Below the pieces are notes generated by a model. The model did not search any database and was not told the origin of the DNA. It saw nothing but the letters and a program-made list of their open reading frames with translations. The position numbers were made by a program, and so were the translations under genes. A DNA stretch of 64,000 nt from Hymenobacter volaticus (GTDB lineage: Bacteria > Bacteroidota > Bacteroidia > Cytophagales > Hymenobacteraceae): positions 1 to 64,000 of the forward strand of contig NZ_CP095070.1 of assembly GCF_022921055.1 (NCBI RefSeq), read 5' to 3'. This document shows positions 39,560 through 51,399 of the stretch, one piece after another. Each line of letters begins with the position of its first letter. Position 1 is the first letter of the stretch.

Positions 39560-40558
39560 CTACAATATGGCCGAATCAGCCGCCTGAAGCTGCGAAGTCT
39601 GCGTGCGGCGGTAGGTGAGCGGCGTGGTGCCGGTGTGCTTCTTAAAGAAGTTATTGAAGTACGTGGGGTACCCAAAGCCGAGGCTATAGGCAATTTCGCC
39701 TACGCCCCAGTCGGTGTGGGCCAGCAGCAGTTGCGCTTCCGTCACCAACCGCTCGTTGATGTGGGCGGTGGTAGACTTGCCTGTTACCTCTTTGACCATG
39801 GCGTTGAGGTGGTTGACGTGGATGGCCATGCGGTCGGCGTAGTCGCTGGCCGATCGGAGTATCGGCTCGCGCAACTGCGCCGTGATGGGAAATTGCACCT
39901 CCAGCAAGTTCATAAACAGCGCGGTGATGCGCTCGGCGGCGTTAACGGGCGCGTGCTGGGGCGTGGCCGGTTCGAGCAGGGCGGCTTCGTGAATGATAAT
40001 GGAGAGCTGGTTGCGCAGCAAGTCGTCCTTGTGGGCGTACCCCGACTCCAGGTCGCGGCGCATGCGGGTAAAGGCGTCGGTGAAGTAGCGGGCCTGCTCC
40101 GTGGTCAGATAGTACACCGGGTTGCCTTCCACCTTGTAGAGCACAGTATCTTTGAGGCTCACGCCCCGCATGGCCGAGTGCAGAAACGACTCGGAAAAGC
40201 AGCTCAGGAAACCCTGCTGCTCGTTAAAGCCCTCGTGCACTTCCCACGCGTAAGGAATCAGCCGGTTGGTGAACACCAGTGCGGGCCCGTTGACGACAAA
40301 GCTGCGGGTAGCATAGTGCAGCTCGTTGGTTCCTTCCAGCACCAGCACCACCTTGAACATGTCGCGGCGGTTGAAGTTGCCCATCCCGCAGCGGGCCTCG
40401 TGCATGGTGAGCACTTCCACGTCTTCGCCGATGTGGTAGAGGGAAGGCGGGGTAAGGGAGCGGGGTTCGGTCATAGGGTTGCTGAGCGCCTTGGCCAACA
40501 GGCGGCGCTCCTGGGTATCTTTAAGAGACGCAGGAAGTTGCGAATTTGTTTTAGCCAT
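39560..40558 (-). CDS. AraC-family transcriptional regulator
   Basis: 332 residues from ATG 40558 (MAKTNSQLPASL). N-terminal cupin-like sensing domain (YHIGEDVEVLTMHEARCGMG ... PALVFTNRLIPYAWEVHEG) and a C-terminal double helix-turn-helix (MAIHVNHLNAMVKEVTGKST, TEAQLLLAHTDWGVGEIAYS, LGFGYPTYFNNFFKKHTG). Intact. It is the best candidate for the protein that reads the 21-bp direct repeats in this region, since AraC-family proteins bind tandem half-sites spaced two helical turns apart. It is transcribed toward the pao operon but is separated from it by 514 bp. Confidence 0.92.
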   Translation of the reverse strand: MAKTNSQLPASLKDTQERRLLAKALSNPMTEPRSLTPPSLYHIGEDVEVLTMHEARCGMGNFNRRDMFKVVLVLEGTNELHYATRSFVVNGPALVFTNRLIPYAWEVHEGFNEQQGFLSCFSESFLHSAMRGVSLKDTVLYKVEGNPVYYLTTEQARYFTDAFTRMRRDLESGYAHKDDLLRNQLSIIIHEAALLEPATPQHAPVNAAERITALFMNLLEVQFPITAQLREPILRSASDYADRMAIHVNHLNAMVKEVTGKSTTAHINERLVTEAQLLLAHTDWGVGEIAYSLGFGYPTYFNNFFKKHTGTTPLTYRRTQTSQLQAADSAIL

Positions 40559-40688
40559 GGCGGGAAGAAGTTGGAATAAGAGTAGTGACGGCGTATTGCT
40601 CGCCCAATAAGATGGACGAAAAGCCACTGAACGAGATAACACCCAGCTGCATCAGGTGGCCAAATCGTTTGCTTAGAGGCGGTTTGGT

Positions 40689-42323
40689 TTAGAAGATTTC
40701 ATCCAGCAGCAGGTACCGGTCCCGGTGTTGCTCCAACTCCAACCGGGTGTTCACATCCAGGTGCATCACCGGGGCGGGAACAACTCGATTGATGGGCGCC
40801 CAGTTCGGCAGACCGGGGCCGCTGGGGGTGCCGGTTTTAATGAAACTGGCGAAGTATTGCTGCATCACCGCCGACACCTTGTAGTCGTCGGGGGTCCAGG
40901 CATAAATTTTATTGGTGGCCAGATTGCCCAGCGCGTATTCAATCTCGGCCGAATGCACCGCCCCACGAGCCGGTGGGGCCGTGGACGCCGCCGGGTTGGT
41001 GTTCTTCACTACTCCCCCGGCTAGCCCGGCCGTGGCGCCACCCACTTCTGGCCGCATGGCGGGCCGGGAGCGGCTATAGAAGAACCGGTACACGGGCTTG
41101 CCACCCCCGGTTTGGCTGTGCAGGTCGGCCCATTTCCAGGTACAGAACCCTAGAAACCCGTCGCTGGCCAAGTCGGTGGCCACCTGCTCGACCTCTTCGT
41201 CGGTGGTGGCCGCGTAGCGCTTGAGCACCTCTGGGGCCCGCGTTCCGTAGCGCTGCTGCACCGCCTGGGTATAGGCGGCCACGGTGGGCTTTTGGTTGCC
41301 TAGTAAGGCCTGATAGCCCATTTCCTGGGAATTCCAGCCAACCAGCAGGGGCACTTTTGACTGCTCCCCGGCCGTGAAAATGGCTTCGGGGGAGGTTGGG
41401 AGAAAGTAGCCGTCGACCACAGTGGTCCAGCGGATGCTGGGTTTGGCCGTCGCCTGAAGCAACTGATCGGCGGGCACGGCCTGCAAAGCCGCTTGGGAAG
41501 TGGCGCCCAGGGTTTCGGCAAACGTACGGCCGTCCTGCTCGGCTTCGGCCAAGGAGATAGGGGGCGCGGAGCCCAGGCCAATCAACGAGCCGCTTTCGCC
41601 AATGGCTTGCGCAAACAAGTTCCTGGAGAGCGGCGAGGCCATGAGCGCACTCACCGAGCACGAGCCCGCCGATTCACCCGCAATGGTCACCTTGCCAGGG
41701 TCGCCGCCAAAGGCGGCAATATGTTGCTGCACCCAGCGCAGCGCCGCGGTTTGATCCAGAAAGGCGTAGTTGCCCGAGGCGTGGTGCCCCGACGATTGGG
41801 TGAGGGCCGGGTGAGCCAGAAAGCCGAAGACGCCCAGGCGGTAATTCACCGTAACGCTCACGATGCCCTTGCGGGCCATGCTTTCGCCGTCGTAGCGGGG
41901 TTCGGAGCCGTCGCCGGCCACCCAGCCCCCGCCGTAGAAATACACGAGTACGGGCAGGCGCTCCTGCCCCAGTTTGGCCGGCGTCCACACGTTCAGGTAC
42001 AGGCAGTCCTCGCTCATGCCCCGGGAGCGGGAGTTCATGTCGCCAAAGACCGGCAGCTGCATGGGCTTGGGGCCGAACTGGTGGGCTTTGCGCACGCCCG
42101 ACCAGGAGGCGAGCGGTTGGGGCTCTTTCCAGCGCAATGCCCCCACCGGGGGCTGGGCGAAGGGAATGCCTTTAAACGAGCGGATGCCACTCGCTTCGCG
42201 GACGCCTTCGAGCACGCCACTCGCCGTTTTGATCTGTGGGGCCAGGATGGTCTTTGGTTGCTGAGCCAAGGCGGGTAAGCAGGCCCCAACAACTGCCAGC
42301 AGAAGCAGGAAGAATACTCTCAT
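40689..42323 (-). CDS. Secreted type B carboxylesterase
   Basis: 544 residues from ATG 42323 with signal peptide MRVFFLLLLAVVGACLPALA. Carboxylesterase/lipase family signatures: SEDCLYLNVWTPAKLG, oxyanion-hole YFYGGGWVAGDGSE, NYRLGVFGFLAHP and the nucleophile elbow VTIAGESAGSCSVSALMASP. Hydrolyses esters of broad type in the periplasm or outside. Intact frame. It is followed downstream by the AraC-family regulator gene (130-bp gap) and preceded by a cupin and an acetyltransferase, all on minus. Confidence 0.92.
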   Translation of the reverse strand: MRVFFLLLLAVVGACLPALAQQPKTILAPQIKTASGVLEGVREASGIRSFKGIPFAQPPVGALRWKEPQPLASWSGVRKAHQFGPKPMQLPVFGDMNSRSRGMSEDCLYLNVWTPAKLGQERLPVLVYFYGGGWVAGDGSEPRYDGESMARKGIVSVTVNYRLGVFGFLAHPALTQSSGHHASGNYAFLDQTAALRWVQQHIAAFGGDPGKVTIAGESAGSCSVSALMASPLSRNLFAQAIGESGSLIGLGSAPPISLAEAEQDGRTFAETLGATSQAALQAVPADQLLQATAKPSIRWTTVVDGYFLPTSPEAIFTAGEQSKVPLLVGWNSQEMGYQALLGNQKPTVAAYTQAVQQRYGTRAPEVLKRYAATTDEEVEQVATDLASDGFLGFCTWKWADLHSQTGGGKPVYRFFYSRSRPAMRPEVGGATAGLAGGVVKNTNPAASTAPPARGAVHSAEIEYALGNLATNKIYAWTPDDYKVSAVMQQYFASFIKTGTPSGPGLPNWAPINRVVPAPVMHLDVNTRLELEQHRDRYLLLDEIF

Positions 42324-42506
42324 ACGAAACACAGTAAAAGACCAGGGCCATGCCAGTGACTAGCGTGGTACCCTTGGTCGAGTGATGGGTAGGGTGGTAC
42401 GGTAACCCGGAGCCGTCAGCCCAACGATGCCTATGGTCCAGCGCCGTTGCGTTGGAAGCAGAACACCGGTGGTTCGGCTTGGGGCGTCTGGATTGGTGGC
42501 AGGCTC

Positions 42507-42989
42507 TTACTGGAAGCTGTTATACTCCTGGTCGGTTACGGGCCGGCCCCAGTCTACAATGCCTTTCTCGGTGTTCACATTGAGCGAGATGTGCGTCATG
42601 CCCTGCTGAGGCGAGGCCCCGTGCCAGTGCTCCACGCCGGGCTGGGCCTGTATCACTTCGCCCTGGCGCAGCAGGCGGATGGGTTGGCCCTTTTCCTGGT
42701 AGTAGCCCACGCCCTCGGTCACCATCAATATCTGGCCGGCCGCGTGCTTGTGCCAATGCGAGCGGGCGCCGGGCGTAAAGGTGACGTTGCTGCTCGCGCA
42801 GTTGAACGTGTCATCGTTTTTCACCAGCGTGTGAACGTATACCGCGCCGGTAAACCAAGCAGCCGGCCCCCGCTCACCTTTCGGAAAGGGGCCGCTCAAC
42901 AACTTGGTGGGGGCTTTCGGCGTCGTCTGGGCGAAGCTGGTTAGGCCAGTGGCTAGGGCCAGGGCAGTGGTTAGCAGGCTACGTTTCAT
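42507..42989 (-). CDS. Secreted cupin-domain protein
   Basis: 160 residues with signal peptide [20 protein letters not shown]. Single cupin barrel: [20 protein letters not shown] and the second motif [18 protein letters not shown] supply the metal-binding histidines. Resembles small secreted cupins found with carboxymuconolactone decarboxylase, aldo/keto reductase and alcohol dehydrogenase genes in Bacteroidota. The related mandelonitrile-lyase-type cupins share this layout, but activity here is not established. Intact; 42 bp downstream of the acetyltransferase stop. Confidence 0.88.
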   Translation of the reverse strand: MKRSLLTTALALATGLTSFAQTTPKAPTKLLSGPFPKGERGPAAWFTGAVYVHTLVKNDDTFNCASSNVTFTPGARSHWHKHAAGQILMVTEGVGYYQEKGQPIRLLRQGEVIQAQPGVEHWHGASPQQGMTHISLNVNTEKGIVDWGRPVTDQEYNSFQ

Positions 42990-43031
42990 GGCAAAGTAAT
43001 AAGTAGTGGAAAAGGCGGTGGTGGGCGGCCC

Positions 43032-43604
43032 TTAGAGGTGCTTGACTACCCGCGCGGGCACACCCGCCACAATGGTATTGGCGGCCACATCTTTAGTCAC
43101 GACGGCACCGGCGCCCACGATGGCGTTTTCACCGATGGTAACGCCGGGCATCACCGTCACATTGGCCCCCAGCCACGCCCCCTGTTTGAGCACGATGGGC
43201 AAGGAAACGGTGCTCCGCCGCTGCCCCGGCTCGGTGAGGTGGTTGGTGGTGATGAGGTTCACCTTGGGGCCAATCAGCACGTTGTCTTCCAGCGTGATAC
43301 CGCCCCGGTCCATAAACGTGCAGGCGTGATTGACGAACACATGCTTGCCGAAGCGGATGTTGTGCCCAAAGTCGGTGTAAAAGGGTGGAATCAGGAATAG
43401 GCTGTCGTCCACGGGGTGGTTGGTCAACTCACTCAGCACCTGATTCACCTGGGCGTTGTCGTCCACTCGCATGGCGTTCAGCTCCGACGTGATGCGGATG
43501 GCCTTGCGAATGATGGCGTAAATCTGCGGGTAGTCCGGGTCGTCGAAGGCAATGACCTCGCCGGCCAGCTCGCGCTCAAAGATGGTTCGGGAATGAGATT
43601 CCAT
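43032..43604 (-). CDS. Sugar O-acetyltransferase (LacA/Maa-type, left-handed beta-helix)
   Basis: 190 residues from ATG 43604 (MESHSRTIFERELAGEVIAF). Typical maltose/galactoside acetyltransferase layout: a helical N-terminus, FYTDFGHNIRFGKHVFVNHA, then hexapeptide repeats GGITLEDNVLIGPKVNLITT, GAWLGANVTVMPGVTIGENA and IVGAGAVVTKDVAANTIVAG, ending GVPARVVKHL. Transfers acetyl from acetyl-CoA to a sugar or similar hydroxyl. An in-frame upstream extension to 43820 overlaps the next gene and is not family-like. Intact; lies 41 bp after the aldo/keto reductase gene on the same strand. Confidence 0.9.
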   Translation of the reverse strand: MESHSRTIFERELAGEVIAFDDPDYPQIYAIIRKAIRITSELNAMRVDDNAQVNQVLSELTNHPVDDSLFLIPPFYTDFGHNIRFGKHVFVNHACTFMDRGGITLEDNVLIGPKVNLITTNHLTEPGQRRSTVSLPIVLKQGAWLGANVTVMPGVTIGENAIVGAGAVVTKDVAANTIVAGVPARVVKHL

Positions 43605-43645
43605 AGGGTTGCAACCTGATGAATTGGCTTGTACTTGCCAAATGG

Positions 43646-44718
<1,073 letters not shown>

Positions 44719-44733
44719 CTACCTCCGGTTTAA

Positions 44734-45792
44734 TTAGCGGGAACGGGGTCTGCTCTCAGTCGCATTGGGCAAGGGAAGCGACTTGCCTTCCTGGATGGTT
44801 TGCAACGTATACAAGCCCTTGGCCGCGGTGATGAACAGTGTTTTACGGTAGCTGCCGCGCCCAAAGCACAGATTAGTAACCTTTACGGGCAGCGGCATCT
44901 CGGCGACCTGCTGGCCCTGAGGAGTATACACCACGATGCGGTTGGCCACCGCGGCGTAGACATTGCCTTTGGTGTCTACCGTTAATCCGTCCGGCCCCTC
45001 CCCGGCAAACTGCACCAGCCGCTGCCGGAAGGCTAGCTGGCCATTGGGCAGCACCGTGTAGGCCCGAATTTCCCCGGTGAGCTGGAGGGCCGGCCCCGCG
45101 TAGTCGTCGGGCAGCGCTCCGTACACCCCGGCGCCGGGCGAATCATAGCTGGCCACATAGAGAGTGCGCTGATCGGGGGAAAACACCAAGCCATTCGGCC
45201 GAGTCACATCGGCCGCCAGCAGCTCCACGGCGCCGGTGGCGTCGAGGCGGTAAACGCCCATCCACGGCTGGTCGAGGGGCTCGGTACTGTTGTAACGCGA
45301 ATCAGTGAAATAGACCCGGCCCTGGGCGTCGAGCGTGAGGTCGTTGGGGCCATTCAGGGCCTTGCCGCGAAAGGCCGCCGCCAGCGTCGTGCGGGCGCCG
45401 GTGGGCAGGTCCGTCCTCGAAATGCGCTTGCCGCCCCCGTTAGGGCCTTCGGCGACCAGCAGGCGGCCGGCCGCGTCAAAAGCCAGGCCGCTGGCATTGC
45501 CGCTCGCTGCGCGAAATTCTTTTGTCTGACCGGTTTGCGGGTTGTAGGACCAGATAATACCACCGGTAGTACCGGTATTGACGTCCGTGAACAGGAGCTG
45601 CCCATCGGGCGCCATGACCGGGCCCTCGCACACGGCGCCTACCCCGCCGGTGAAAACGGCTGCTGGCGTCGTCGCGGGAGCAAAGAAATAGGCTTGCGAG
45701 GGCTGGTGCTGTCCTTGCGCCACCACCGCCCAGGAACATAGGTAACCCAGCAGAAGACAAGTTATGGCAAGGCGATTAGGCAGCATCTTCAT
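44734..45792 (-). CDS. Secreted SMP-30/gluconolactonase-family protein
   Basis: 352 residues with an N-terminal signal (MLPNRLAITCLLLGYLCSWA region). Six-bladed propeller of the SMP-30/gluconolaconase/LRE family: CEGPVMAPDGQLLFTDVNTG with the metal Glu, ALNGPNDLTLDAQGRVYFTD with Asn/Asp ligands, VTRPNGLVFSPDQRTLYVAS and GPDGLTVDTKGNVYAAVANR. Predicted calcium-dependent lactonase in the periplasm; together with the two sugar dehydrogenases it could open aldonolactones. Intact frame. The aldo/keto reductase gene starts 93 bp downstream on the same strand. Confidence 0.9.
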   Translation of the reverse strand: MKMLPNRLAITCLLLGYLCSWAVVAQGQHQPSQAYFFAPATTPAAVFTGGVGAVCEGPVMAPDGQLLFTDVNTGTTGGIIWSYNPQTGQTKEFRAASGNASGLAFDAAGRLLVAEGPNGGGKRISRTDLPTGARTTLAAAFRGKALNGPNDLTLDAQGRVYFTDSRYNSTEPLDQPWMGVYRLDATGAVELLAADVTRPNGLVFSPDQRTLYVASYDSPGAGVYGALPDDYAGPALQLTGEIRAYTVLPNGQLAFRQRLVQFAGEGPDGLTVDTKGNVYAAVANRIVVYTPQGQQVAEMPLPVKVTNLCFGRGSYRKTLFITAAKGLYTLQTIQEGKSLPLPNATESRPRSR

Positions 45793-45920
45793 GGGCTAAG
45801 GGGTTGGATAGCGTTTTTTTGACCGGCAGCGGGCGCGCTAGGTCATGGGCTAACAGCCGCCTTCGGGCGCGGCAGCAGCCCAGCCGAGCAATAGCAGGCC
45901 GGCTTTCGGGCGGGCCGTCC

Positions 45921-47141
<1,221 letters not shown>

Positions 47142-47201
47142 TTAGGGAATGGGGGAAAGGGGACGGACGGATATAGCCGAGCGGCAGGCAGCCGGCAGAG
47201 G

Positions 47202-47921
47202 CTATTTTTTAGCCTCCAAGGTCTTGGCTAGCACCGCCCGCGCGGCATTAACTTCTTTTTTCCCCACCGCCGCCTCACTGAGCGTAATGAGTTGCCGCAG
47301 CTGGCCCGCCGTCAGGCCGACGTGCAGCCCCGCCCCGAGGTGGAATTCGAGCATCGGCTCGACGCCGCCTAAACTCACCAGGGCCGCATTGGTAGCCAGC
47401 TCCCGCTCCTGAAAGGTGAGCACGTCGCGCTCAAACAGGTCGGCAAACAGGTGCTCTTTCAGAAACACGTCGCTTTCCGGGCTGAAGGCGTTGGCCCCGG
47501 TTTTGGGGCCGGTTTCGGGCTTGCCGGTGAGCTGTTCCAGGTTTTGCTTGCCCCGCTCGTATTTTGGCGTGGTGCTGGTGATGGGCGAGGCAGCCTTGCC
47601 CATTACATCCTGAATGCCCTGGGCCTTGCGCTCGTCGAGCAATTTCATTAGGGTGTTGATGCCGCTCAGACTGCGCGGAAAGCCGCAGTAGGCGTAGAGA
47701 TGCACCAGCACTTCTTTCTCCTCATTCACCGTCAGCCCGGCCTTCAGGCCCTGGGCCAGCGCTTCGTGCAGGCGGACCTGGTTGCCCGTGGCCGTGTAGG
47801 CCGAAATGGTAACCAGGGCTTGCTGACGGGCGGTGAGGGCGGCAGTTGATTGGGCAGTTGTTGTCATGATGGAAGCCAGTAGCAGGGTGAAAGCCGCGGC
47901 GAGATGAAGGACACTTTTCAT
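47202..47921 (-). CDS. Secreted carboxymuconolactone decarboxylase-family protein
   Basis: 239 residues with signal peptide MKSVLHLAAAFTLLLASIMT. Two AhpD-like helical halves: LVTISAYTATGNQVRLHEAL ... EKEVLVHLYAYCGFPRSLSG (with the conserved Cys) and LTFQERELATNAALVSLGGV. Family members are decarboxylases or peroxidase-like; in Bacteroidota secreted members accompany cupins and aldo/keto reductases, as here. A 21-bp direct-repeat operator lies 144 bp upstream, so this gene probably begins the minus-strand unit that runs into the reductases. Confidence 0.9.
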   Translation of the reverse strand: MKSVLHLAAAFTLLLASIMTTTAQSTAALTARQQALVTISAYTATGNQVRLHEALAQGLKAGLTVNEEKEVLVHLYAYCGFPRSLSGINTLMKLLDERKAQGIQDVMGKAASPITSTTPKYERGKQNLEQLTGKPETGPKTGANAFSPESDVFLKEHLFADLFERDVLTFQERELATNAALVSLGGVEPMLEFHLGAGLHVGLTAGQLRQLITLSEAAVGKKEVNAARAVLAKTLEAKK

Positions 47922-48064
47922 AAGCCAAGGGAAAGATGAAGTCGATACAGGTAGCCCGGCGGCTGGCTCAACGGGTACGTCGCCTTACAGGCACCCAGTG
48001 CGCTTCACCAGCGTTTGTGTGGCCTTTAAGACCGCACAAAGTTCCGTCCGCATCTTGCCCGGCT

Positions 48065-48101
48065 GGTAATGACAATCAAAGCAATCAGTACACATTTCAA
48101 A
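48065..48101 (-). promoter_or_regulatory. 21-bp-spaced direct repeat, putative AraC-family operator (carboxymuconolactone decarboxylase)
   Basis: On the minus strand TTTGAAATGTGTA (from 48101) and TTTGATTGTCATTA (from 48080), 21 bp apart. Half-site 1 matches the pao operon site and half-site 2 the MFS site almost exactly, which ties these distant promoters together. Confidence 0.63.
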
Positions 48102-48549
48102 GAATGCCTCGTAAATCGAGTGCCGTAAGACTCATCTCACGGGCGGAAGGTTACACTAGAAGCCTCTTGAGGCAGGCACTGCTCTTTCTGTTGGCCCCCC
48201 CTTACCAACGCCAGGAGCGGTTTACCGGCCAAACGAGCGGCTAAAGTTTTGCCCGCTTTGCTCCTGTTGTTGCGCCGCCGGCAGCCGGCGGGATTTGTGG
48301 GCGAGCAGCACCTGCGCGAAGTCCGATTCGAGTCGGCGCCCCTCCACAATATCAGCTAGGGTTACTGTATCCAGCAAGGTGGCATTGGATCCAGTTGGTC
48401 GGGTTACTGGTCTGGATGCTGCGCTGAGTTACTGGAAGCCAGGGTTGGAGGCCGCGCTGGCTGGCCCCTCGGGTATGTTTCCGCAAGGTCTGCTCAGAAT
48501 GCAAGGGCTGTTAAGAGACTGGCTGCGTCGGCTCACGCCCGCAGCAGGA

Positions 48550-49104
48550 TTACCGCTTCCCCAGTCGGCGACTCCGCCAGCTCGACTCCACGACCCTCTC
48601 TACTCCCTGCGGCCGGAAGTAATACCGAAAGTAGAATTTAGGGGCCAGCGGCTGCAGGCGCATAGCCTCGTGGAAGACGAGCTGCAGGTAGCTGCGGACC
48701 AGCTCCCATTTAAAGAGATATGTGGTCTGTTGCTCAAGCAGCATTTTCTTGAACAAGGTAGTGAGGTACGTCGCCTGCTCCTCGGGCAACAAGTAAGAAC
48801 GCGTTCCTTGGTGGTCAAGCAAGGTCCGCGGCACCGCTTTGAAGTTCTGCGCATATTCGCACTCATTTACGAATGCCTTCGTAAACAGGCAGCAGTACCC
48901 GGTCTGGCCTGTGGCTAAGGCCTCGGGAGTGCCTACTCCCTGAGGAGCCCCAAAGCACAAATACGTCCTGGCTTGTACAATTTTCTGATCAGCGCGGTGT
49001 AGCTGGCGGGGGCCGGTAAGCAGGTAGATTGAGTACAAGTCGTGGCAATTTGCCGGAACCGGACTGGTAGCGGTATCGATGGGATAAATGTTAAACCCGT
49101 TCAT
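48550..49104 (-). pseudogene. AraC-family regulator remnant, DNA-binding domain decayed
   Basis: From ATG 49104 (MNGFNIYPIDTATSPVPANC) the frame encodes an AraC-type sensing domain: DLYSIYLLTGPRQLHRADQK, CLFTKAFVNECEYAQNFKAV, ATYLTTLFKKMLLEQQ, FHEAMRLQPLAP. It then stops at 48550 without a helix-turn-helix. The 300 bp downstream carry only fragments that recall the missing half, for example LADIVEGRRLESDFAQVLLA in another frame near 48310-48370, and several stops. No single base change restores it, unlike other broken genes here, so real decay is likely. A degenerate 21-bp direct repeat lies upstream. Confidence 0.55.
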
Positions 49105-49298
49105 AAGTAAGCTGCTGGTATTTACTCTGTAAGCGTAAGCTTCGCGCTTGCTTACACGGCCTAAAGCCACCAACGGCAGTGCTTTTTACTGTTCTAGCAG
49201 ATGCAAGCGCCGCAGTTACGCTTGACGGCTAAAAGCTATGGCGTGGGCAGCAACTCACCGTTGGAAAGTCAAAGTTCCGATGAGCAGGCTGAGAGAAC

Positions 49299-49333
49299 TA
49301 ATGGGAATCACATCATTAAGAACAATATTCAAA
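49299..49333 (-). promoter_or_regulatory. Degenerate 21-bp-spaced direct repeat upstream of the AraC remnant
   Basis: On the minus strand TTTGAATATTGTT (from 49333) and TGTGATTCCCATTA (from 49312), 21 bp apart. The second half-site departs from consensus at its second base, the weakest of the seven sites. Confidence 0.42.
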
Positions 49334-49683
49334 GAAACTGCCCAGGAAATTTGCCTCTGACTGTGTCCTGTCCGTCCGATTATTGGAGCGTTTTCATGGA
49401 TTGTATAGCACTTTATAAGACATCACCTAAATAGATTGATTATAACACAAGAAATTCCCAATAAGCCGTCCTGAAAATCTACGTCTAGCTTACCGAAATT
49501 AGCTGAGTTAGTGAGACAAATGTTGGCTTGTTAAAGCCCGCTTCTATAAGTATTAAGCATGTTAACTATACTATAATTATTAAACACAAATCAGAATGGT
49601 GTTAATTGAGGTGTTATATCAATGATTTATATTCCCAACCAAGATCACTTTTCACAATTCTATTTATGATGATTAGCTTAAGT
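49334..49683. other. AT-rich junction between core region and accessory island
   Basis: About 350 bp of clearly AT-rich DNA (for example TATACTATAATTATTAAACAC near 49565) with no gene that I can support. Base composition changes here from the GC-rich left side to the AT-rich island. No integrase, tRNA or flanking repeat was seen at the boundary. Confidence 0.5.
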
Positions 49684-50721
49684 TTAATCTTTAAAAATTT
49701 CAATACTTGATTGCACTTGCAAAGTTGGAGCTTTGCACAAAGGGGTTAAAGTATGATTATCAATAAAAGTTTGATGTGGGTTCATAGGATGCAGTTTAAA
49801 TTCCTCACTAAAGTCAATATGAATAGTTCCTGCACAACAAATATTTGATTCTCTTCCTTCAGCAAATAAAGGAATTAGCTGGTTTCCATCATTACCAGGT
49901 ATATTAGGGTTGCAAAACTTAGAGAGCTGAGTGCAAGCGATATGAATCAAAGGAATCTCTTTTTGAATTGCTGCTACAACGTCTGGTTTGGGATTTTGAA
50001 ATTTATCTCTACCAATTGAGAATAGCATAGCTTGGGGCTGCACTGCACGTGTGAAATCAGTTGCAAAAGTATTAGAGCCTTTACCGCGTCCAGCATTACC
50101 ACCATGATGAGGGTATATGGCAACTCTAGCGTGAACATCCGCGTTTGCGGCTAGCATGTTGGAGAGTCCAACTGCATCTATATCTCCAGGCAACAATGCT
50201 ATCGGAACGTTATCGTCTATTAGCCTTATAACAGCACTTATAGAATTACTAGTTAGCTTACGGCCACTTCTATCAGTTGAGCCTGGTCCCCTAGCAGCTA
50301 AATACATAGAGGGAGCTAAAATCTCTATTGTTACTCTTCCAACTGAAATTGATTTAGATAGCCCAGTGTGAAGGGATGTATTAAAAACGAGCTTTTTGTC
50401 GATATGGGCGTTATCAAGAGTGTATAATAAGTCGTCCCAAACTTCACTTTCTTTTGCGGAATCAGTATTCAAGTATACAGCTCCTATCGTAACTATTTCG
50501 GAAGATATTAATCCTATGAGGCCTGATATGTGATCAGCATCAGCGTGAGAAACCAATACATAATTGATGTGATCGATGCGCTCTTCTTCTATAAACTCCA
50601 AAAGCGCGGTACCCGGTCCTGTGTCAATAACAACTATTCCTTCGTTATCAAATAGAATTGAGGAGTTTCCGTGTCCTACATCAATTATACTTAAGCTAGG
50701 TACATTGCTAATATTAACCAC
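49684..50721 (-). CDS. ComEC/Rec2-like metallo-beta-lactamase-fold hydrolase (island MBL A)
   Basis: 345 residues from GTG 50721, which overlaps the stop of the upstream receiver gene, so the two are translationally coupled; a TTG at 50766 would add 15 residues. MBL core: SIIDVGHGNSSILFDNEGIV, VIDTGPG, the metal motif VSHADADHISGL (H59, D61, D63, H64), then LLPGDID and YPHHGGNAG. The HxDxDH form is that of ComEC-type MBL domains, which in ComEC act as nucleases on DNA. Last gene of the four-gene operon with the methyltransferase, the GHKL protein and the receiver protein. Predicted effector. Confidence 0.82.
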   Translation of the reverse strand: MVNISNVPSLSIIDVGHGNSSILFDNEGIVVIDTGPGTALLEFIEEERIDHINYVLVSHADADHISGLIGLISSEIVTIGAVYLNTDSAKESEVWDDLLYTLDNAHIDKKLVFNTSLHTGLSKSISVGRVTIEILAPSMYLAARGPGSTDRSGRKLTSNSISAVIRLIDDNVPIALLPGDIDAVGLSNMLAANADVHARVAIYPHHGGNAGRGKGSNTFATDFTRAVQPQAMLFSIGRDKFQNPKPDVVAAIQKEIPLIHIACTQLSKFCNPNIPGNDGNQLIPLFAEGRESNICCAGTIHIDFSEEFKLHPMNPHQTFIDNHTLTPLCKAPTLQVQSSIEIFKD

Positions 50722-51397
50722 GAAACTGAAAATCTTTGATATAAACGTCTTCAATCTTTTCTGCACCCAAATTCACGTGGGCGAAAAACCTCACACCAGG
50801 ATTAACCATGTGAAGTATGCTTTTATCAAATGATTGCATTGGTATTTTTATTCCGTTGCCACCTTTATTGCCATCCCATGCAGGAATAACTAACAATACA
50901 GTCTTAGTTGATATATCGATATCATCGATGCGTACTAAAGTCTGCCAAGGTTTACGCCTTTTTGAAAACTTACCTAAAAAAACTTCTTGCATACACTCCC
51001 TTAATACTTTCTCAAGGTGATCAACATTCTCTGTAAGCTCACGAGGCGTTAAAAGAGCTGGAATCTTATGTCTAATTGGTCTAATGTCTTCTATAATATC
51101 AGTAGTCCATCTTGTAACAAGAACAGCAGGAAAATGACGGTCGTAACAAGTGGCAACCAATTTAGCACCACTAAATCGGGCGTAATCATGGTGCGACAGA
51201 TGGTGATCACATATTACTGCTTGTGAGTGAGCATAAATTGCTTCAAATGCTTCATTCTCACTAAAAAATGGACCAGTCAGTGGATATGCATCTATTCCCA
51301 GATCCTCAATTTCACCCCTAACCGTGTCTCTATTTGCGGGATTATCATCTATAACTGATAAAACATTGAGTTCGTACCCTTCTATTACAAGTGACAT
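50714..51397 (-). CDS. Receiver-domain protein (response-regulator-like) with unknown C-terminal domain
   Basis: 227 residues. The first ~120 form a receiver domain: acidic pair D17-D18 in VLSVIDDNPANRD, likely phosphoacceptor D64 in AVICDHHLSHHDYARF and T95 in AVLVTRW; the usual late Lys is not evident. The remaining ~100 residues (LVRIDDIDISTKTVLLVIPA, FFAHVNLGAEKIEDVYIKDF) are a beta-rich domain I do not recognise, with no helix-turn-helix, so it is not an ordinary transcription factor. The gene is 2 bp from the GHKL gene and overlaps the MBL gene. It probably relays a signal from the kinase-like C-terminus of the GHKL protein to the MBL protein. Confidence 0.75.
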   Translation of the reverse strand: MSLVIEGYELNVLSVIDDNPANRDTVRGEIEDLGIDAYPLTGPFFSENEAFEAIYAHSQAVICDHHLSHHDYARFSGAKLVATCYDRHFPAVLVTRWTTDIIEDIRPIRHKIPALLTPRELTENVDHLEKVLRECMQEVFLGKFSKRRKPWQTLVRIDDIDISTKTVLLVIPAWDGNKGGNGIKIPMQSFDKSILHMVNPGVRFFAHVNLGAEKIEDVYIKDFQFRG

Positions 51398-51399
51398 AG

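Noticed and set aside
49201..49434. 77-codon plus-strand frame
   Set aside because: Composition is unlike a folded protein, it overlaps the putative operator of the AraC remnant, and it runs into the AT-rich junction without any family signal.
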